Positions 44,152-53,337 of a stretch of 64,000 nt of DNA are shown here, one piece after another. Position numbers and translations under genes: made by a program. Position 1 is the stretch's first letter. Every line of letters starts with the position of its first letter. Source of the stretch: DATBJG01 sp963790545 (GTDB lineage Bacteria > Acidobacteriota > Vicinamibacteria > Vicinamibacterales > JAMQPK01); the NCBI GenBank assembly GCA_963790545.1, contig CAWBPA010000006.1, forward strand, positions 124,001-188,000. The letters run 5' to 3'. The notes beneath the pieces are model-generated. The model did no database searches and was not told where the DNA came from. It worked only from the letters and a program-made list of their open reading frames with translations.

Positions 44152-44505
44152 CTACCTTTTAAAATCCAAATCGCGCTCTTCCAGATGGAGGCCGACCGAT
44201 CGGCCGCCGAGCACAGCCACCTCGTTGACGCGGCCGGTCACGCGGACGCGACTTCCGCTCGGAGGCGTTCGCGAAGAGTGGTTGGCCAGGACTGTAACTT
44301 CCCCCGTGCCATCATCGACCCTGTAAAACTTGAAGGGCATAAGCGGTACGCCCCAGGACGTTGTCACACGACCTTCGACTTTTACGGTTCGGTCTACGTA
44401 TCGGCCGGGATTCCGCTGCAGTTCGCCAATGCTCGGATTGCCCAACGATAGCGCGCATCCTCCGAGAACGACGGCGGCCACAACGGCAGCAAGCATGCGA
44501 GACAT
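44152..44505 (-). CDS. OB-fold lipoprotein
   Basis: 117 residues. The start is the ATG giving MSRMLAAVVAAVVLGGCALS, a lipoprotein signal with lipobox LGGC. The mature part GRYVDRTVKVEGRVTTS, VDDGTGEVTVLA, GSRVRVTGRVNEV is a small OB-fold with the V-x-V-x-G-x-V pattern. It is convergent with the GAF-SpoIIE gene (3 bases between stops). Function unknown. Confidence 0.72.
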   Translation of the reverse strand: MSRMLAAVVAAVVLGGCALSLGNPSIGELQRNPGRYVDRTVKVEGRVTTSWGVPLMPFKFYRVDDGTGEVTVLANHSSRTPPSGSRVRVTGRVNEVAVLGGRSVGLHLEERDLDFKR

Positions 44506-44740
44506 TGAACCCTCACTAGGTGAATTCCGCCCACGCATCAGGGCAGGCCTGAAGGCGGAGTTGCGAATGGGTCGCGGCACAATCGTGAACGAACGGACGG
44601 AATGCGATGATGCCAGCGCCTGCCTGTCAGTGACGCATTCCGGTGATTGGACACGACCCGACCCCTGAAAAGATCAAATGGCGTGCCGTTGCCGATATTA
44701 AAAAACACGCCAATTTAGGGGCGTCCACTTGGCAGAGCGT

Positions 44741-44757
44741 CCTGTCTCGAAGACAGG
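44741..44757. terminator. Short perfect hairpin upstream of the PDZ gene
   Basis: CCTGTCT (44741-44747) and AGACAGG (44751-44757) form a 7-bp stem with a CGA loop. No T-run follows. It may be part of the leader of the PDZ gene. Confidence 0.35.
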
Positions 44758-44795
44758 CGACAACCTTTTGGCCTGAAGAGACGTCAGATCTTTCG

Positions 44796-44837
44796 GGGCT
44801 CGGCTCCGGGCCTAAAGGCCAAAGCCCAGAGCCTAAG
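44796..44837 (+). repeat. Heptamer ladder (GCCNNAR-type) before the PDZ gene
   Basis: Units GCTCCGG, GCCTAAA, GGCCAAA, GCCCAGA, GCCTAAG follow in 7-base phase. The ladder ends just before the GGAGG ribosome binding site at 44840-44844. Confidence 0.75.
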
Positions 44838-44848
44838 CCGGAGGATGC

Positions 44849-45646
44849 ATGCGCAGGGTCGCACTCATAGCGGGCGTGCTCGTTGCGGTCAGTCTGGCTC
44901 CGACCGTTCAGGCACAAACGTCACCAGGATCGGGCGACTTCGTCCGACCATTTCCCTTCATTACGGCCGGACCCGGGAGCCAGATCGGTATTTCTATCCG
45001 TGATCTTGAAGCGGACGAGGCGGGTAAGTTGAAGCTGCCGGCCGATGCGGGCGCTGTGGTTCAAAGCGTGCAGCAAGGAAGCCCGGCGGCAACCGCGGGC
45101 CTTCGCAATGGCGACGTGCTGGTCGAGTTTGATGGCGAACGCGTGCGGAGTGCGCAGCAACTCACCCGATTAGTGCGTGAAACGCCGCCAGGTCGTCGGG
45201 TAAATGCAGCGGTGTTCCGGGACGGGAAAAGGACCCAGCTTCAGCTCGTGCCCGAGGCTTCACGCCGCGACCTGCCGTTCAATACAGATCGGCTCCGTGA
45301 CTCCGTCGATCGTTTCTGGCCGATGGGCCGGGGCACGCTTGGAGTGATCACACAGGAAATGACACCCGAACTGGCCGAGTACTTCGGCGCGAAAGACGGT
45401 GTGCTCGTGACGAGCGTCCTCAAGGACTCACCAGCCGAAAAGGCTGCGATTCGAGTGGGCGACGTCATCACCGAGTTCGCCGGAGTCTCGGTGGATCATC
45501 CCCGCGATCTTGTTCGTGCGGTGGTCAGCCGGCAGGGCGAGGTAGCGTTGAAGGTGGTTCGCGACAAGAAAGAGCTCACGCTGAAGGTGACGCTGGACGA
45601 GACGTCCGATCGCCGGCTTCGGCAACGGACCTTTCGAGGTATCTGA
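44849..45646 (+). CDS. Periplasmic protein with two PDZ domains
   Basis: 265 residues. GGAGG lies 4 bases before ATG 44849. A signal peptide (LIAGVLVAVSLAPTVQAQ) precedes PDZ1 (about 45-130: IGISIRDL, SPAATAGLRNGDVLVEFDG) and PDZ2 (about 155-245: GVITQEM, SPAEKAAIRVGDVITEFAG). The trypsin-like protease domain of DegP/HtrA is absent. It probably acts as a peptide-binding adaptor at the cell envelope. Confidence 0.85.
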   Translation: MRRVALIAGVLVAVSLAPTVQAQTSPGSGDFVRPFPFITAGPGSQIGISIRDLEADEAGKLKLPADAGAVVQSVQQGSPAATAGLRNGDVLVEFDGERVRSAQQLTRLVRETPPGRRVNAAVFRDGKRTQLQLVPEASRRDLPFNTDRLRDSVDRFWPMGRGTLGVITQEMTPELAEYFGAKDGVLVTSVLKDSPAEKAAIRVGDVITEFAGVSVDHPRDLVRAVVSRQGEVALKVVRDKKELTLKVTLDETSDRRLRQRTFRGI

Positions 45647-45649
45647 ACG

Positions 45650-46810
45650 TCACGCTTGCGCCGCAGCCGTGCCGCCCGCGGGAGCTGCGGCGACAAGCGT
45701 TGCCAGCTGCGCCCCGAGAATCGTGGTCAGGGCGCGCGTGGATTCGCGCTGCTCGCTGCCATGACGAAGCTCCGCCGCAAACACCCCAATGCAGCCGGCG
45801 GGGGTGATGAGCGGAACGACGAAGGCACCATGGGCCTGATGGGTTGCCGTGACCGCTCGTGGCTGCGCCGATCGAAACGCCAGTGCCGTGGCGTTGTGAG
45901 CATCGCGGGGAATGTTGCTCATCTGCGCCACGATCTTGTCTGAGTACCCGTGGGTAAACACTGGCTTGAGCTCGTCCCCGCTTCGATCGCTCACCCACAC
46001 AACCAACCCGGCGGCGTCGAGCAGCTTCGCGGCATGCGCCAGCAGAGGAGGTACCTCGCTTGTTTCCATGACGCGCCCGAGCTCGGTGCAGAGACGGGCT
46101 GCTTCGGCAAGCTCCGGGGCAGGGGCCGGGTCCGCCGATTGGACATGGTGCGGTCGGGTATCGGTCGGCGCGCGCGTCTCGGTCGCAGCCGCGGATGCCG
46201 CGACGCCGGCGTCTTTCGGCGTCGGGATGGGAACGAGCAACATCGCCACAACGACCAAGGCAATGAGTCCGACCGCGCCAATCCACGCTTGTCGCTGACG
46301 CAGGGCCGCTGACTCGGCCCCGTGTGCCTGCAGTTCCTGATTCTGCGCGGCCTCGACGGCCGACGCGGCGTTCTCCATCAATTCCATCCCGTCAGAAAAA
46401 ATGAGATCGGACGCAGCAGACAGCTGGTTCACGCTGACGTGCTCCTGCGCCCGCGCGTCGAGTTTGGAGAAGTTTTCGAAGGCGACGGCAGCGGATTCGA
46501 GTGTGGCACGGGCTGCTGGGGCCTGCAGCACCCCTCCAAGCGCGCCCACCTTGGCTTGTGCCGCCTTCAGGACACCCGTGACACGGGCCACCCAGAAATC
46601 GTGCCCCTGGCCAATGGCGACGTAGCTACGCTGTCCGGCCCGGAGGTCCGAAATCAATGAGAGAAGCGCCGCACTCTGGTCGCGGACAATTCGTTCTCCC
46701 TCCCGTTGCCGTCCCAGGCGCTGCTCGGCCGCGAGGATGAAGTACATGGCGCCAGCGGCGAAAATGATCGCCACGAGGAAAAGAATCACGCGAACGCTTT
46801 GGTTCTTCAT
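45650..46810 (-). CDS. Membrane-bound GAF-domain sensor without output domain
   Basis: 386 residues. Two membrane helices (about 7-27 and 178-196) enclose a helical periplasmic region resembling CHASE3/four-helix sensors. A linker rich in A and P leads to a cytoplasmic GAF-like domain (LDAAGLVVWVSDRSGDEL, GAFVVPLITPAGCIGVFAAEL). No kinase or cyclase domain follows. Its ATG overlaps the stop of the flippase-like gene by 4 bases, so the two are coupled. Confidence 0.72.
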   Translation of the reverse strand: MKNQSVRVILFLVAIIFAAGAMYFILAAEQRLGRQREGERIVRDQSAALLSLISDLRAGQRSYVAIGQGHDFWVARVTGVLKAAQAKVGALGGVLQAPAARATLESAAVAFENFSKLDARAQEHVSVNQLSAASDLIFSDGMELMENAASAVEAAQNQELQAHGAESAALRQRQAWIGAVGLIALVVVAMLLVPIPTPKDAGVAASAAATETRAPTDTRPHHVQSADPAPAPELAEAARLCTELGRVMETSEVPPLLAHAAKLLDAAGLVVWVSDRSGDELKPVFTHGYSDKIVAQMSNIPRDAHNATALAFRSAQPRAVTATHQAHGAFVVPLITPAGCIGVFAAELRHGSEQRESTRALTTILGAQLATLVAAAPAGGTAAAQA

Positions 46811-47811
46811 GGCACCTCCGCGCCTTCCTGTCGCGCGGGTGTCTTCTGTAATGCGTAAACAATCCCGCCTGGCAAGCTCGCGAGGAACGTGACTGCCAGA
46901 TGCAAGAGTGCCAGCGAGAGAGCGAGTTCCTCACTTGCGCCCAGCTGGCCAAAGAGCAGCACGTACATCGCATCGCGCACGCCCATCCCATTCATCGAGA
47001 AAGGCACCATCCCTGCCAGCGCAACCAGAGGCACGAAGACGGCAAGCGCCGAGATAGGAAATGACTGGCCGAGTGCGCGCGCGTTCAAGAATACCACGCC
47101 GATGACGACGGCTTGATGGAGAAACGACAGCGCCAGAGCTCCCGCGAGCGTCACAAGGTGGTTCCTGTACGGCACCAACGCCTCGTACAACGAGGACGCG
47201 CGATGGCGAATGCCCGCAAGCGGAGTCAGCGCGATGAGTCGATCCACCATGCCGTACGCCACCGGGTTCATCAGCGCCACGTTTGCCGCCAGATACACGA
47301 GGCCGGCCGCGCACGTCAGCACGAACAATGAGACGCGGAAACGTTCGAGCGGAGGGGCCCACCAGGCCGCGAAGATCGCAATGGCCAGCAGCGCAAAAAG
47401 CCCCACGTTGCGATCCATGAACACCGAAATCGTGGATCGTGCCGGGGCGCCGGTTTCCCGCGACAGGAGGATGGCCTTTACGGCGTCCCCGCCCACAATG
47501 GTCGGCAGAAAAATGCTGAAGAACATCCCGATGAAATAGGTGCCGGCGAGTCGCGCGTAGGTCGAGGTGAGCCTGACCGGCTTCAACAGAAGCAGCCATC
47601 GATAAGCGGATGCCAGCTGCCCGGCACAGTAGAGCAGAACACCAAGAAAAACGAATCGGAAGTCGCTCGAACGGAGCAGCGTGAGCGTCGTGCCCAGATC
47701 GACCCAGTAGTAAAAGATGAGAACGTAGAGGACCAGGCTGACAGCGGGCCGGAGCCACCAGGCATGCGCATTGACTTTAAGCTCTGGGCTTTGGGCTTCT
47801 GGCTGAGTCAC
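46807..47811 (-). CDS. Lysylphosphatidylglycerol-synthase-type integral membrane protein (UPF0104)
   Basis: 334 residues with about eight membrane helices. The family segments FLPTIVGGDAVKAILL, RNVGLFALLAI and PFSMNGMGVRDAMYV match the flippase-like transmembrane domain of MprF/AglD proteins, without the aminoacyl-transferase half. Its first 14 residues (QPEAQSPELK) are encoded by a heptamer ladder (47781-47808), so the true start could be slightly later. Confidence 0.82.
   Translation of the reverse strand: MTQPEAQSPELKVNAHAWWLRPAVSLVLYVLIFYYWVDLGTTLTLLRSSDFRFVFLGVLLYCAGQLASAYRWLLLLKPVRLTSTYARLAGTYFIGMFFSIFLPTIVGGDAVKAILLSRETGAPARSTISVFMDRNVGLFALLAIAIFAAWWAPPLERFRVSLFVLTCAAGLVYLAANVALMNPVAYGMVDRLIALTPLAGIRHRASSLYEALVPYRNHLVTLAGALALSFLHQAVVIGVVFLNARALGQSFPISALAVFVPLVALAGMVPFSMNGMGVRDAMYVLLFGQLGASEELALSLALLHLAVTFLASLPGGIVYALQKTPARQEGAEVP
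47781..47808. repeat. Heptamer ladder overlapping the start of the flippase-like gene
   Basis: AAGCTCT, GGGCTTT, GGGCTTC and TGGCTGA in 7-base phase. Read on the minus strand the units (GAAGCCC, AAAGCCC, AGAGCTT) are close to those of the ladder at 44796. Confidence 0.65.
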
Positions 47812-47866
47812 GCTGCCACAGTTTACAGTCTTGGCATCTGTGAGTTGGCGAAAGCCAAGAGCCGCT

Positions 47867-47928
47867 GAAAAGGGTCGGAGTTTTTTCGCTCAGGAAACTA
47901 TGACGAAAAAGACTCCCGACCCCTTTTT
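47867..47928. repeat. REP-like inverted pair downstream of ccdA
   Basis: The left arm GAAAAGGGTCGGAGTTTTTTCG (47867-47888; 22 bases, here split as GAAAAGGGTCGG and AGTTTTTTCG) faces a right arm at 47904-47928 containing GACTCCCGACCCCTTTTT. The arms pair over about 20 bases around a 15-base loop. The ccdA stop codon lies inside the right arm, so the element probably ends the ccdA transcript. Confidence 0.8.
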
Positions 47929-48658
47929 AGAAGACAGGCAGGTATGGCGTCAGATACTGGGCAATGATGGTCAGGCGGCCCGTGAAGATCAACACCCCGA
48001 TCACAATCAGGAGTGCACCCGACGTCATCTCGATGGCCTTGTAGTGTCGGCGCACTTTGGAGAACGCCGAGAAAAAATGATTGATCGCCAGCGACGTGGC
48101 AAGGAATGGAATGGCCAGCCCCGCTGAATAGGTGGCCAGAAGAATGACGCCCTGTCGAACGGTCTCCTGGGCACCCGCCACAAACAAAATGGCTGCCAGG
48201 ATGGGACCAATGCACGGTGTCCAGCCAAACGCGAATGCGACACCCACCAGCATCGCTCCGAACAGACTGGCGGGCTTTCGGTTCGTCTGCACCCGCTTCT
48301 CCTGGTACAGCCAGCCAATCCGAAGAATCCCCATCGTGTGAAGCCCGAAGAGGATGATGACGGCGCCGCCGATCTTGCCGAGCAGTGACAGGCGGTTCAT
48401 GACCAGCTGGCCAATGGCGGAGGCCGAAGCCCCGAGTGCGATGAAGACCAACGAGAAACCGAGAACAAAAGCCAACGAGGTGAAAAACGTACGCCGGCGC
48501 CGAACGGCCGAGGCTTCGGTGTCGCCGCCGCCCCGCATCTCGTCGAGGGAGACTCCGGAGACGAACGACACGTATCCTGGGATCAGCGGCAGCACGCAGG
48601 GTGAGATAAACGACAAAAACCCTGCCGCAAAGGCCGCCAGCAGCGTCACATTTTCCAT
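47927..48658 (-). CDS. ccdA: Cytochrome c biogenesis/thiol-disulphide transmembrane protein CcdA
   Basis: 243 residues with six membrane helices. The redox cysteines are in FISPCVLPLIPGYVSFVSG near residue 21 and FGWTPCIGPILAAILF near 150, the DsbD/CcdA signature. It transfers reducing equivalents from cytoplasmic thioredoxin to periplasmic thiol proteins. No DsbE/ResA partner is adjacent. A basic loop (EASAVRRRRTFF) follows helix 1. Confidence 0.9.
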   Translation of the reverse strand: MENVTLLAAFAAGFLSFISPCVLPLIPGYVSFVSGVSLDEMRGGGDTEASAVRRRRTFFTSLAFVLGFSLVFIALGASASAIGQLVMNRLSLLGKIGGAVIILFGLHTMGILRIGWLYQEKRVQTNRKPASLFGAMLVGVAFAFGWTPCIGPILAAILFVAGAQETVRQGVILLATYSAGLAIPFLATSLAINHFFSAFSKVRRHYKAIEMTSGALLIVIGVLIFTGRLTIIAQYLTPYLPVF

Positions 48659-48660
48659 AT

Positions 48661-48700
48661 CGAATTTACGAAATTCGAAAAAATGGGGTCCGACCCCATT
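48661..48700. terminator. Two palindromes between nuoG and ccdA
   Basis: CGAATTT-ACG-AAATTCG (48661-48677) and AATGGGGTC-C-GACCCCATT (48682-48700) are perfect inverted repeats. The second is the compact form of the GGGGTC-GACCCC repeat family and lies 2 bases after the nuoG stop. Confidence 0.65.
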
Positions 48701-48702
48701 GA

Positions 48703-50502
48703 TTAGCCGTCAACCTTCTTCAGCGGTATGGCACCAGCCGGCAATTCGCGAGCCGCGGCTTCGAGGCCTCCCGCGAACTTGACCGGCGGCAGATCCTGAA
48801 AGAGGAAATCCCACTTCCATCGCTCCGACGGATTCGAGGCCTGCAACCAGGTGCGCGCGCTCGTGGGCGGGGCAAACGAAAGCTCGGCAATGGCCGCATA
48901 GCTGGGGTTTCCCGCCAGCACCCGCCCGACGTCGGTACGGACCTGATCGGCGTTTGTGTACGACATTGGCACACCCAGCGTGGCCGCAATGTGCACCAAC
49001 GCCTGCCAATCCTCCATGGCGTCTCCTGGAGGAGGGTTCACGCGGGCAACAGCCTGCACGAGGCCCTTATCGTTTGTATAGGACGCATCCTTTTCAAAGG
49101 ACGTTGCACCGGGCAGAACGATATCGGCCGCCTGCGCCAGCTCGTTCATCAAAACACCGTGGTACACCAGCATCGGCACCTTGCCGCTGCCACGAGCTTC
49201 CACCAGCCACCCCAAGTCGCCGATTGACCCCTCGGGCCCGGGGTCGAACACATAAAGCATGGCGACCTCGCCCCGATCGATGGCGCGCCGCAACCGCGAG
49301 AGATCCGGTACCGAATTGTTGTCGCCGCCCATCGTCACGCCAAGGTCTCGCGCACCGGTGACGTTCGGTCCATCAACGGCAGGAACGATGAATTTCGTAT
49401 CGGCCGGCTGCGTCCTGGGTTGATGGCGCCAGCTCATGGCAATGGCTTCGCGAGCCTCCTGGCCCACCAGACCGCCGGCCATGCGCTGGAACAGGTAGAT
49501 CTCTTCGAGCGAGGCATGCGCCGACAGCAGGAATCGAACGCGGCTGCGGCGTTCCCCCCCGAGCATTCGCAGCGCGTCGCTCCACGACGCCTGCGCCAGC
49601 ATGCCAGTCGCATCGCGCAGCATTGGCGTACGAAGCCGCCGGTCGCTATCTTCGACCCAGTGATAGTCAAATCGCCCGATGTCGCACATCCAGTAACCAT
49701 TGACGGCAGGATTGAATCGCGGTGTGACGCGGACGATGCGCGCCCCCTTTGCCCATTCCGGCTTCGCTTTGATCCAGACGCTGGTGCTGCAGCCCTTCGA
49801 GCAGAACGTGCACGTCGTATCAACGACGAGTGGGTTATCCCACGGCCGCGACTTGAATCGATAGTCTCTGGTGGTGATAGCGCCGACCGGGCAGACGTCC
49901 ACCAAGTTGCCAGAGAGCAACGAATGCACGCCCTGCTCTCGATACGTGGCCAACTCACTGCCATAGCCGCGATCGGTGATGCCAATCTGGGCGTCGCCAT
50001 CGACCTCGCGCATGAAACGGATGCATCGCGTACAGAGAATGCAGCGGTTCCGATTGAGCATGAGCGAGGGACCGAAATCCACGTCGGCACGCACACCCTC
50101 GCCGTCGAACACTCGCCGCGGAAACTCCATGCGGCTTTCGCGCGGACCGAAGCTGTACGAGAAGTCCTGCAACGGGCACTCGCCCCCCTTGTCGCACACC
50201 GGGCAGTCGAGGGGATGGTTGATGAGCAGAAATTCGAAGACGCCGGCGCGTGCCTGGACGACATCGGGAGCGGTGGTGGAGACCACCATTCCGTCCGCGC
50301 ACACAGTCGAGCACGCGGTCTGCAGTTTCGGCATTTTTTCAATCTTGACGATACAGACGCGGCAGGATCCATCCACTCCCAGTCCGGGGTGGTAGCAGTA
50401 GTACGGCACCTGGACACCGTGGTCGATGGCGGCCTGCAGAACGGTTCGGCCTTTTTCGACGGTGACCTGACGACCATCAATCGTGAGCGTGACGGTTTCC
50501 AT
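48703..50502 (-). CDS. nuoG: NADH-quinone oxidoreductase subunit G (short form)
   Basis: 599 residues from ATG 50502. The [2Fe-2S] ferredoxin domain has YYCYHPGLGVDGSCRVC; the His-Cys3 cluster site and the [4Fe-4S] site are in HPLDCPVCDKGGECPLQD and CILCTRCIRF; the MopB Fe4S4 domain starts CTFCSKGCST. A shortened molybdopterin-oxidoreductase-like domain carries QAADIVLPGATSFEKDASYTN. Typical NuoG proteins are longer (700-900). No other complex I gene is in the window. Confidence 0.88.
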   Translation of the reverse strand: METVTLTIDGRQVTVEKGRTVLQAAIDHGVQVPYYCYHPGLGVDGSCRVCIVKIEKMPKLQTACSTVCADGMVVSTTAPDVVQARAGVFEFLLINHPLDCPVCDKGGECPLQDFSYSFGPRESRMEFPRRVFDGEGVRADVDFGPSLMLNRNRCILCTRCIRFMREVDGDAQIGITDRGYGSELATYREQGVHSLLSGNLVDVCPVGAITTRDYRFKSRPWDNPLVVDTTCTFCSKGCSTSVWIKAKPEWAKGARIVRVTPRFNPAVNGYWMCDIGRFDYHWVEDSDRRLRTPMLRDATGMLAQASWSDALRMLGGERRSRVRFLLSAHASLEEIYLFQRMAGGLVGQEAREAIAMSWRHQPRTQPADTKFIVPAVDGPNVTGARDLGVTMGGDNNSVPDLSRLRRAIDRGEVAMLYVFDPGPEGSIGDLGWLVEARGSGKVPMLVYHGVLMNELAQAADIVLPGATSFEKDASYTNDKGLVQAVARVNPPPGDAMEDWQALVHIAATLGVPMSYTNADQVRTDVGRVLAGNPSYAAIAELSFAPPTSARTWLQASNPSERWKWDFLFQDLPPVKFAGGLEAAARELPAGAIPLKKVDG

Positions 50503-50550
50503 AGCTGACACAATGATACTCGGCCCGACGAGCTTGCAGAAAACCGGGAC

Positions 50551-50615
50551 GAAAAAGGGGTCGGGAGTCTTTTCCGGTTCACGGTGCCGCGAAAAAGACT
50601 CCCGACCCCTTTTTC
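50551..50615. repeat. REP-like inverted pair downstream of the M1 peptidase gene
   Basis: GAAAAAGGGGTCGGGAGTC with trailing TTTT (50551-50573) faces GAAAAAGACTCCCGACCCC with trailing TTTTTC (50591-50615). The arms pair over 22 bases around a 17-base loop and end 2 bases before the peptidase stop. It is the best-preserved copy in the window and a likely terminator. Confidence 0.85.
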
Positions 50616-50616
50616 G

Positions 50617-53337
50617 TTATCGAACGAACTCGGCCAGCGCGGCCTCGTCGCGGTTGACGTCGATGGTGCGTAGCGTGCCCGCAATGGGCAAGCGGACGTC
50701 CACCGTCTTGTAATCGACGATGATGATTTCGTCGCGCGTCGTGCGATCGGCAAACTGCAGCGACACCGTGACGGGCAGGATGAATACCTCATCACCAAGT
50801 TGCTCGAACTGGAGCACTGCCTCGCTGCCCTCGATGCGCCAGTCAAATCGTATTCGTGGAATTTCCTGGCCGTAAATCCATCCGGTAAAAAACTGCTCGA
50901 GTGGCTGCTGGCTCTCGGCTTCAACGATCGCGCGCAGGTCCTCAGTCCCGGCCTTTCTGAAGCGCCACAACGTATAGAAGCGGCGCACACTCCGGAAGAA
51001 TGCCTCGTCGCCCACCAGTCGCCTCAGCATGTGCAGCACTGCCGCACCCTTGTCGTAGACGAGCGCGCGGAACACACGGGAGTCGCTCTTGATGTGGCCG
51101 AGCCGGTAGCCGAGATAGATCGGGCCCTGGTCCGATTCCTTCACGCTCCAGCGCCGAAGCTGGCGCAGGATGCCGCCAAACGCCTCGGGCCGGTGCGACT
51201 GAGCGTACATGACGGCAAAGTATTGCGCGAAGCCCTCGCTCAGCCATTGCTCGTGGAAGTTTCTCCAGCCGACGGCCTGCCCCCACCACTGGTGCGCCAC
51301 TTCGTGGGCCAGAAAGAAATCGGGGAACCCGCTGAAGAAGACGGGGTCATTGCGCCACAGCACGGGCGCCAGCGGCGGCGGTTGATGGAGCTGAACGAAA
51401 TAGGGAGGACTGTGTCCCCCGGGCAGGTCGTTCTCGACGACAGCGAGCGTGAGCGTCGGATAGGGAAAATCTCCGAGCAGCGAGCCATAGTAATTGAGGA
51501 TGGGAATCACGCGCGAGGCCACCTCGCGTCCGCGACCGAGCTGACGCGCGTTGGTGACGATTTGAAGGCCGAGTTTCTGGAACCCCATCCCCGTCACTCG
51601 CGTGGCGCGATCCCCTGAGGTCGGATTCAGGGAGACGCTGGTCTCCACAGCCGGCTCGAAGCGACTGACCGTCCAGCTCAAGTACCGCGCCGGCTGTGTG
51701 GCCCAAAAGGTAGCCTGACGCCAACTGATACCTCTACTGCGGTCGTCGGGAGGGAGCAACTCGGGCGGCTCGGCGAGAGAACCTGACGCGATACTCGTCC
51801 ATCCGTCCGGCACCGACAGTTGAAGTCGAGCGGTCGCGTAGTCTGCAATGGTCGACTGGGCGTACCAGAGTGAGTTGTTGCTGTAGAGCCAACTCGGCTC
51901 GGCGGGCAGCGGGGAGGCGTCGGGCTCGGTCGGCGGTCGGTTCGGAGGCTGCTGGGCGCCGGCTGTCACCGCCTCGCGCGTGGCCGTTTGCGGCGCAAGT
52001 CTCCCCCCGTAGCTCACCACGATGTCGAGCACCGTGCCACGCGTGGCGACTTCGGGGAGCTGAACGATGATGTTGTTCTGGTTGAGTCCCCTGATCGCCA
52101 GCAACCGTCCGAACTGCCGGCTCACGACCGAATCGAGCGTCAGCTCACGCGCCAGCCGCAGGTTGAAGGTCCCGAGCGCCGCCGACTTGATGGCGAGACG
52201 GAGACCCGTCCGTCCATCAATCCATTCCCGGTCAGGCTGAAATCGCGCCTCCACATCGTAGTGAAGCACGTCGTAGTCAACCAGGTCGTCCTCGCTGTAG
52301 AACTGCCCGCGTCGCGCCAGCTTTTCGTGCGAGGCGTAGAGCGAAATCGTTCGGCGCCGGCGGCGATCGAACAGACTGATGTCTTCGGGATCGTTGCTGA
52401 ACCGCGTATAGGTCAGCGTATCGTGGCGCGTCGTCTGAATTTCGGCAACGAAGTCGCTCCGCATCGGTACCGTTGACCAGAGATCCGGACTCAGATCGCG
52501 AAGGTCGAGCGCATAGGATTTTGCGACCTCCTCGGTGAAAATCTCGCTGGCCTTGCGAACGTCGCGTGGATCGACCGGACGCTCCGTCAGCGTTCCGGAC
52601 GTGCGCCGCTCGACTTCATCAGGATTCAAACGCACGAAGGCGACATCCACTCGCGACTTGATGACGTTGCTGCCCGCGAAGATCCTGACTTGTCCTTGTT
52701 CCGCGTCCGGTGTCGGGGAAAACGTCATCTCGCCCCGCCCCATCACGACCATTGCCGTCGTTCCTCCGGGAACTTCAGAGACGAAGATCGTCGCTGCCGG
52801 GAACCTCAACTCGAGATCTTCGGAGGTGATCGTGAAGTCTGACGCAAAGAACTGCTTTTGCGTGTTGAGCTGGAGTTGATGCAGGCCCTCGACCGCCGTG
52901 TATTCCTGCTGAGCAGCGATCCGCCAATCGTGCTCACCGGGGTTTGCGGACATCCGACGCACATCGAGTCGCCAGGTTCCAAGGCGCCCTTCACGGCCGA
53001 ACTCTAGGAAGATATCGACGTTGAGCTCGTACGCGGTCTCCGGCGGTAAATCGGGCAGGGGTTGGCGATCGCGCTCCCGGACAGACGCCCGGGTAATGCG
53101 GGCTTCAAACCACGATGCTGCGAACTGCTGAGCTTGGACCGGATCGGCCTGGGCCGTAATGAGCTGCAGGTATTGGCTCGGATCGCCCGACTGAAGTCCA
53201 ATCTCCAGGGCCCGCAGCAGCCTTGCGATGCCGTCGACTCGCAGGCCAGGCGCCGATGATTGGGCCGCTGCGGGCATCGAGACGACCGCCCACACGATCG
53301 CGCTCGCCAGCGCCAGGCGAATTCGTGCTCGGGACAC
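50617..53337 (-). CDS. M1-family aminopeptidase-like metalloprotease, secreted
   Basis: 906 residues from GTG 53337, with signal peptide (LALASAIVWAVVSMPAAAQ). A long N-terminal region (about 30-400) of unassigned beta structure precedes the M1 module. The zinc site is HEVAHQWWGQ near residue 676 with the third ligand in WLSEGFAQYF 19 residues on. The exopeptidase motif GAMEN is not evident; the segment reads DLPGGHSPPYF. The C-terminal part is beta-rich. The GTG overlaps the kbl stop by one base, so the two are coupled. Confidence 0.87.
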   Translation of the reverse strand: MSRARIRLALASAIVWAVVSMPAAAQSSAPGLRVDGIARLLRALEIGLQSGDPSQYLQLITAQADPVQAQQFAASWFEARITRASVRERDRQPLPDLPPETAYELNVDIFLEFGREGRLGTWRLDVRRMSANPGEHDWRIAAQQEYTAVEGLHQLQLNTQKQFFASDFTITSEDLELRFPAATIFVSEVPGGTTAMVVMGRGEMTFSPTPDAEQGQVRIFAGSNVIKSRVDVAFVRLNPDEVERRTSGTLTERPVDPRDVRKASEIFTEEVAKSYALDLRDLSPDLWSTVPMRSDFVAEIQTTRHDTLTYTRFSNDPEDISLFDRRRRRTISLYASHEKLARRGQFYSEDDLVDYDVLHYDVEARFQPDREWIDGRTGLRLAIKSAALGTFNLRLARELTLDSVVSRQFGRLLAIRGLNQNNIIVQLPEVATRGTVLDIVVSYGGRLAPQTATREAVTAGAQQPPNRPPTEPDASPLPAEPSWLYSNNSLWYAQSTIADYATARLQLSVPDGWTSIASGSLAEPPELLPPDDRSRGISWRQATFWATQPARYLSWTVSRFEPAVETSVSLNPTSGDRATRVTGMGFQKLGLQIVTNARQLGRGREVASRVIPILNYYGSLLGDFPYPTLTLAVVENDLPGGHSPPYFVQLHQPPPLAPVLWRNDPVFFSGFPDFFLAHEVAHQWWGQAVGWRNFHEQWLSEGFAQYFAVMYAQSHRPEAFGGILRQLRRWSVKESDQGPIYLGYRLGHIKSDSRVFRALVYDKGAAVLHMLRRLVGDEAFFRSVRRFYTLWRFRKAGTEDLRAIVEAESQQPLEQFFTGWIYGQEIPRIRFDWRIEGSEAVLQFEQLGDEVFILPVTVSLQFADRTTRDEIIIVDYKTVDVRLPIAGTLRTIDVNRDEAALAEFVR

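Noticed and set aside
44720..44765. Possible tRNA-like segment with an anticodon-arm-like hairpin (CTCGAAG loop)
   Set aside because: There is no acceptor stem, no T-arm (GGTTCRANYCC) and no D-arm pairing; it is only a 7-bp hairpin.
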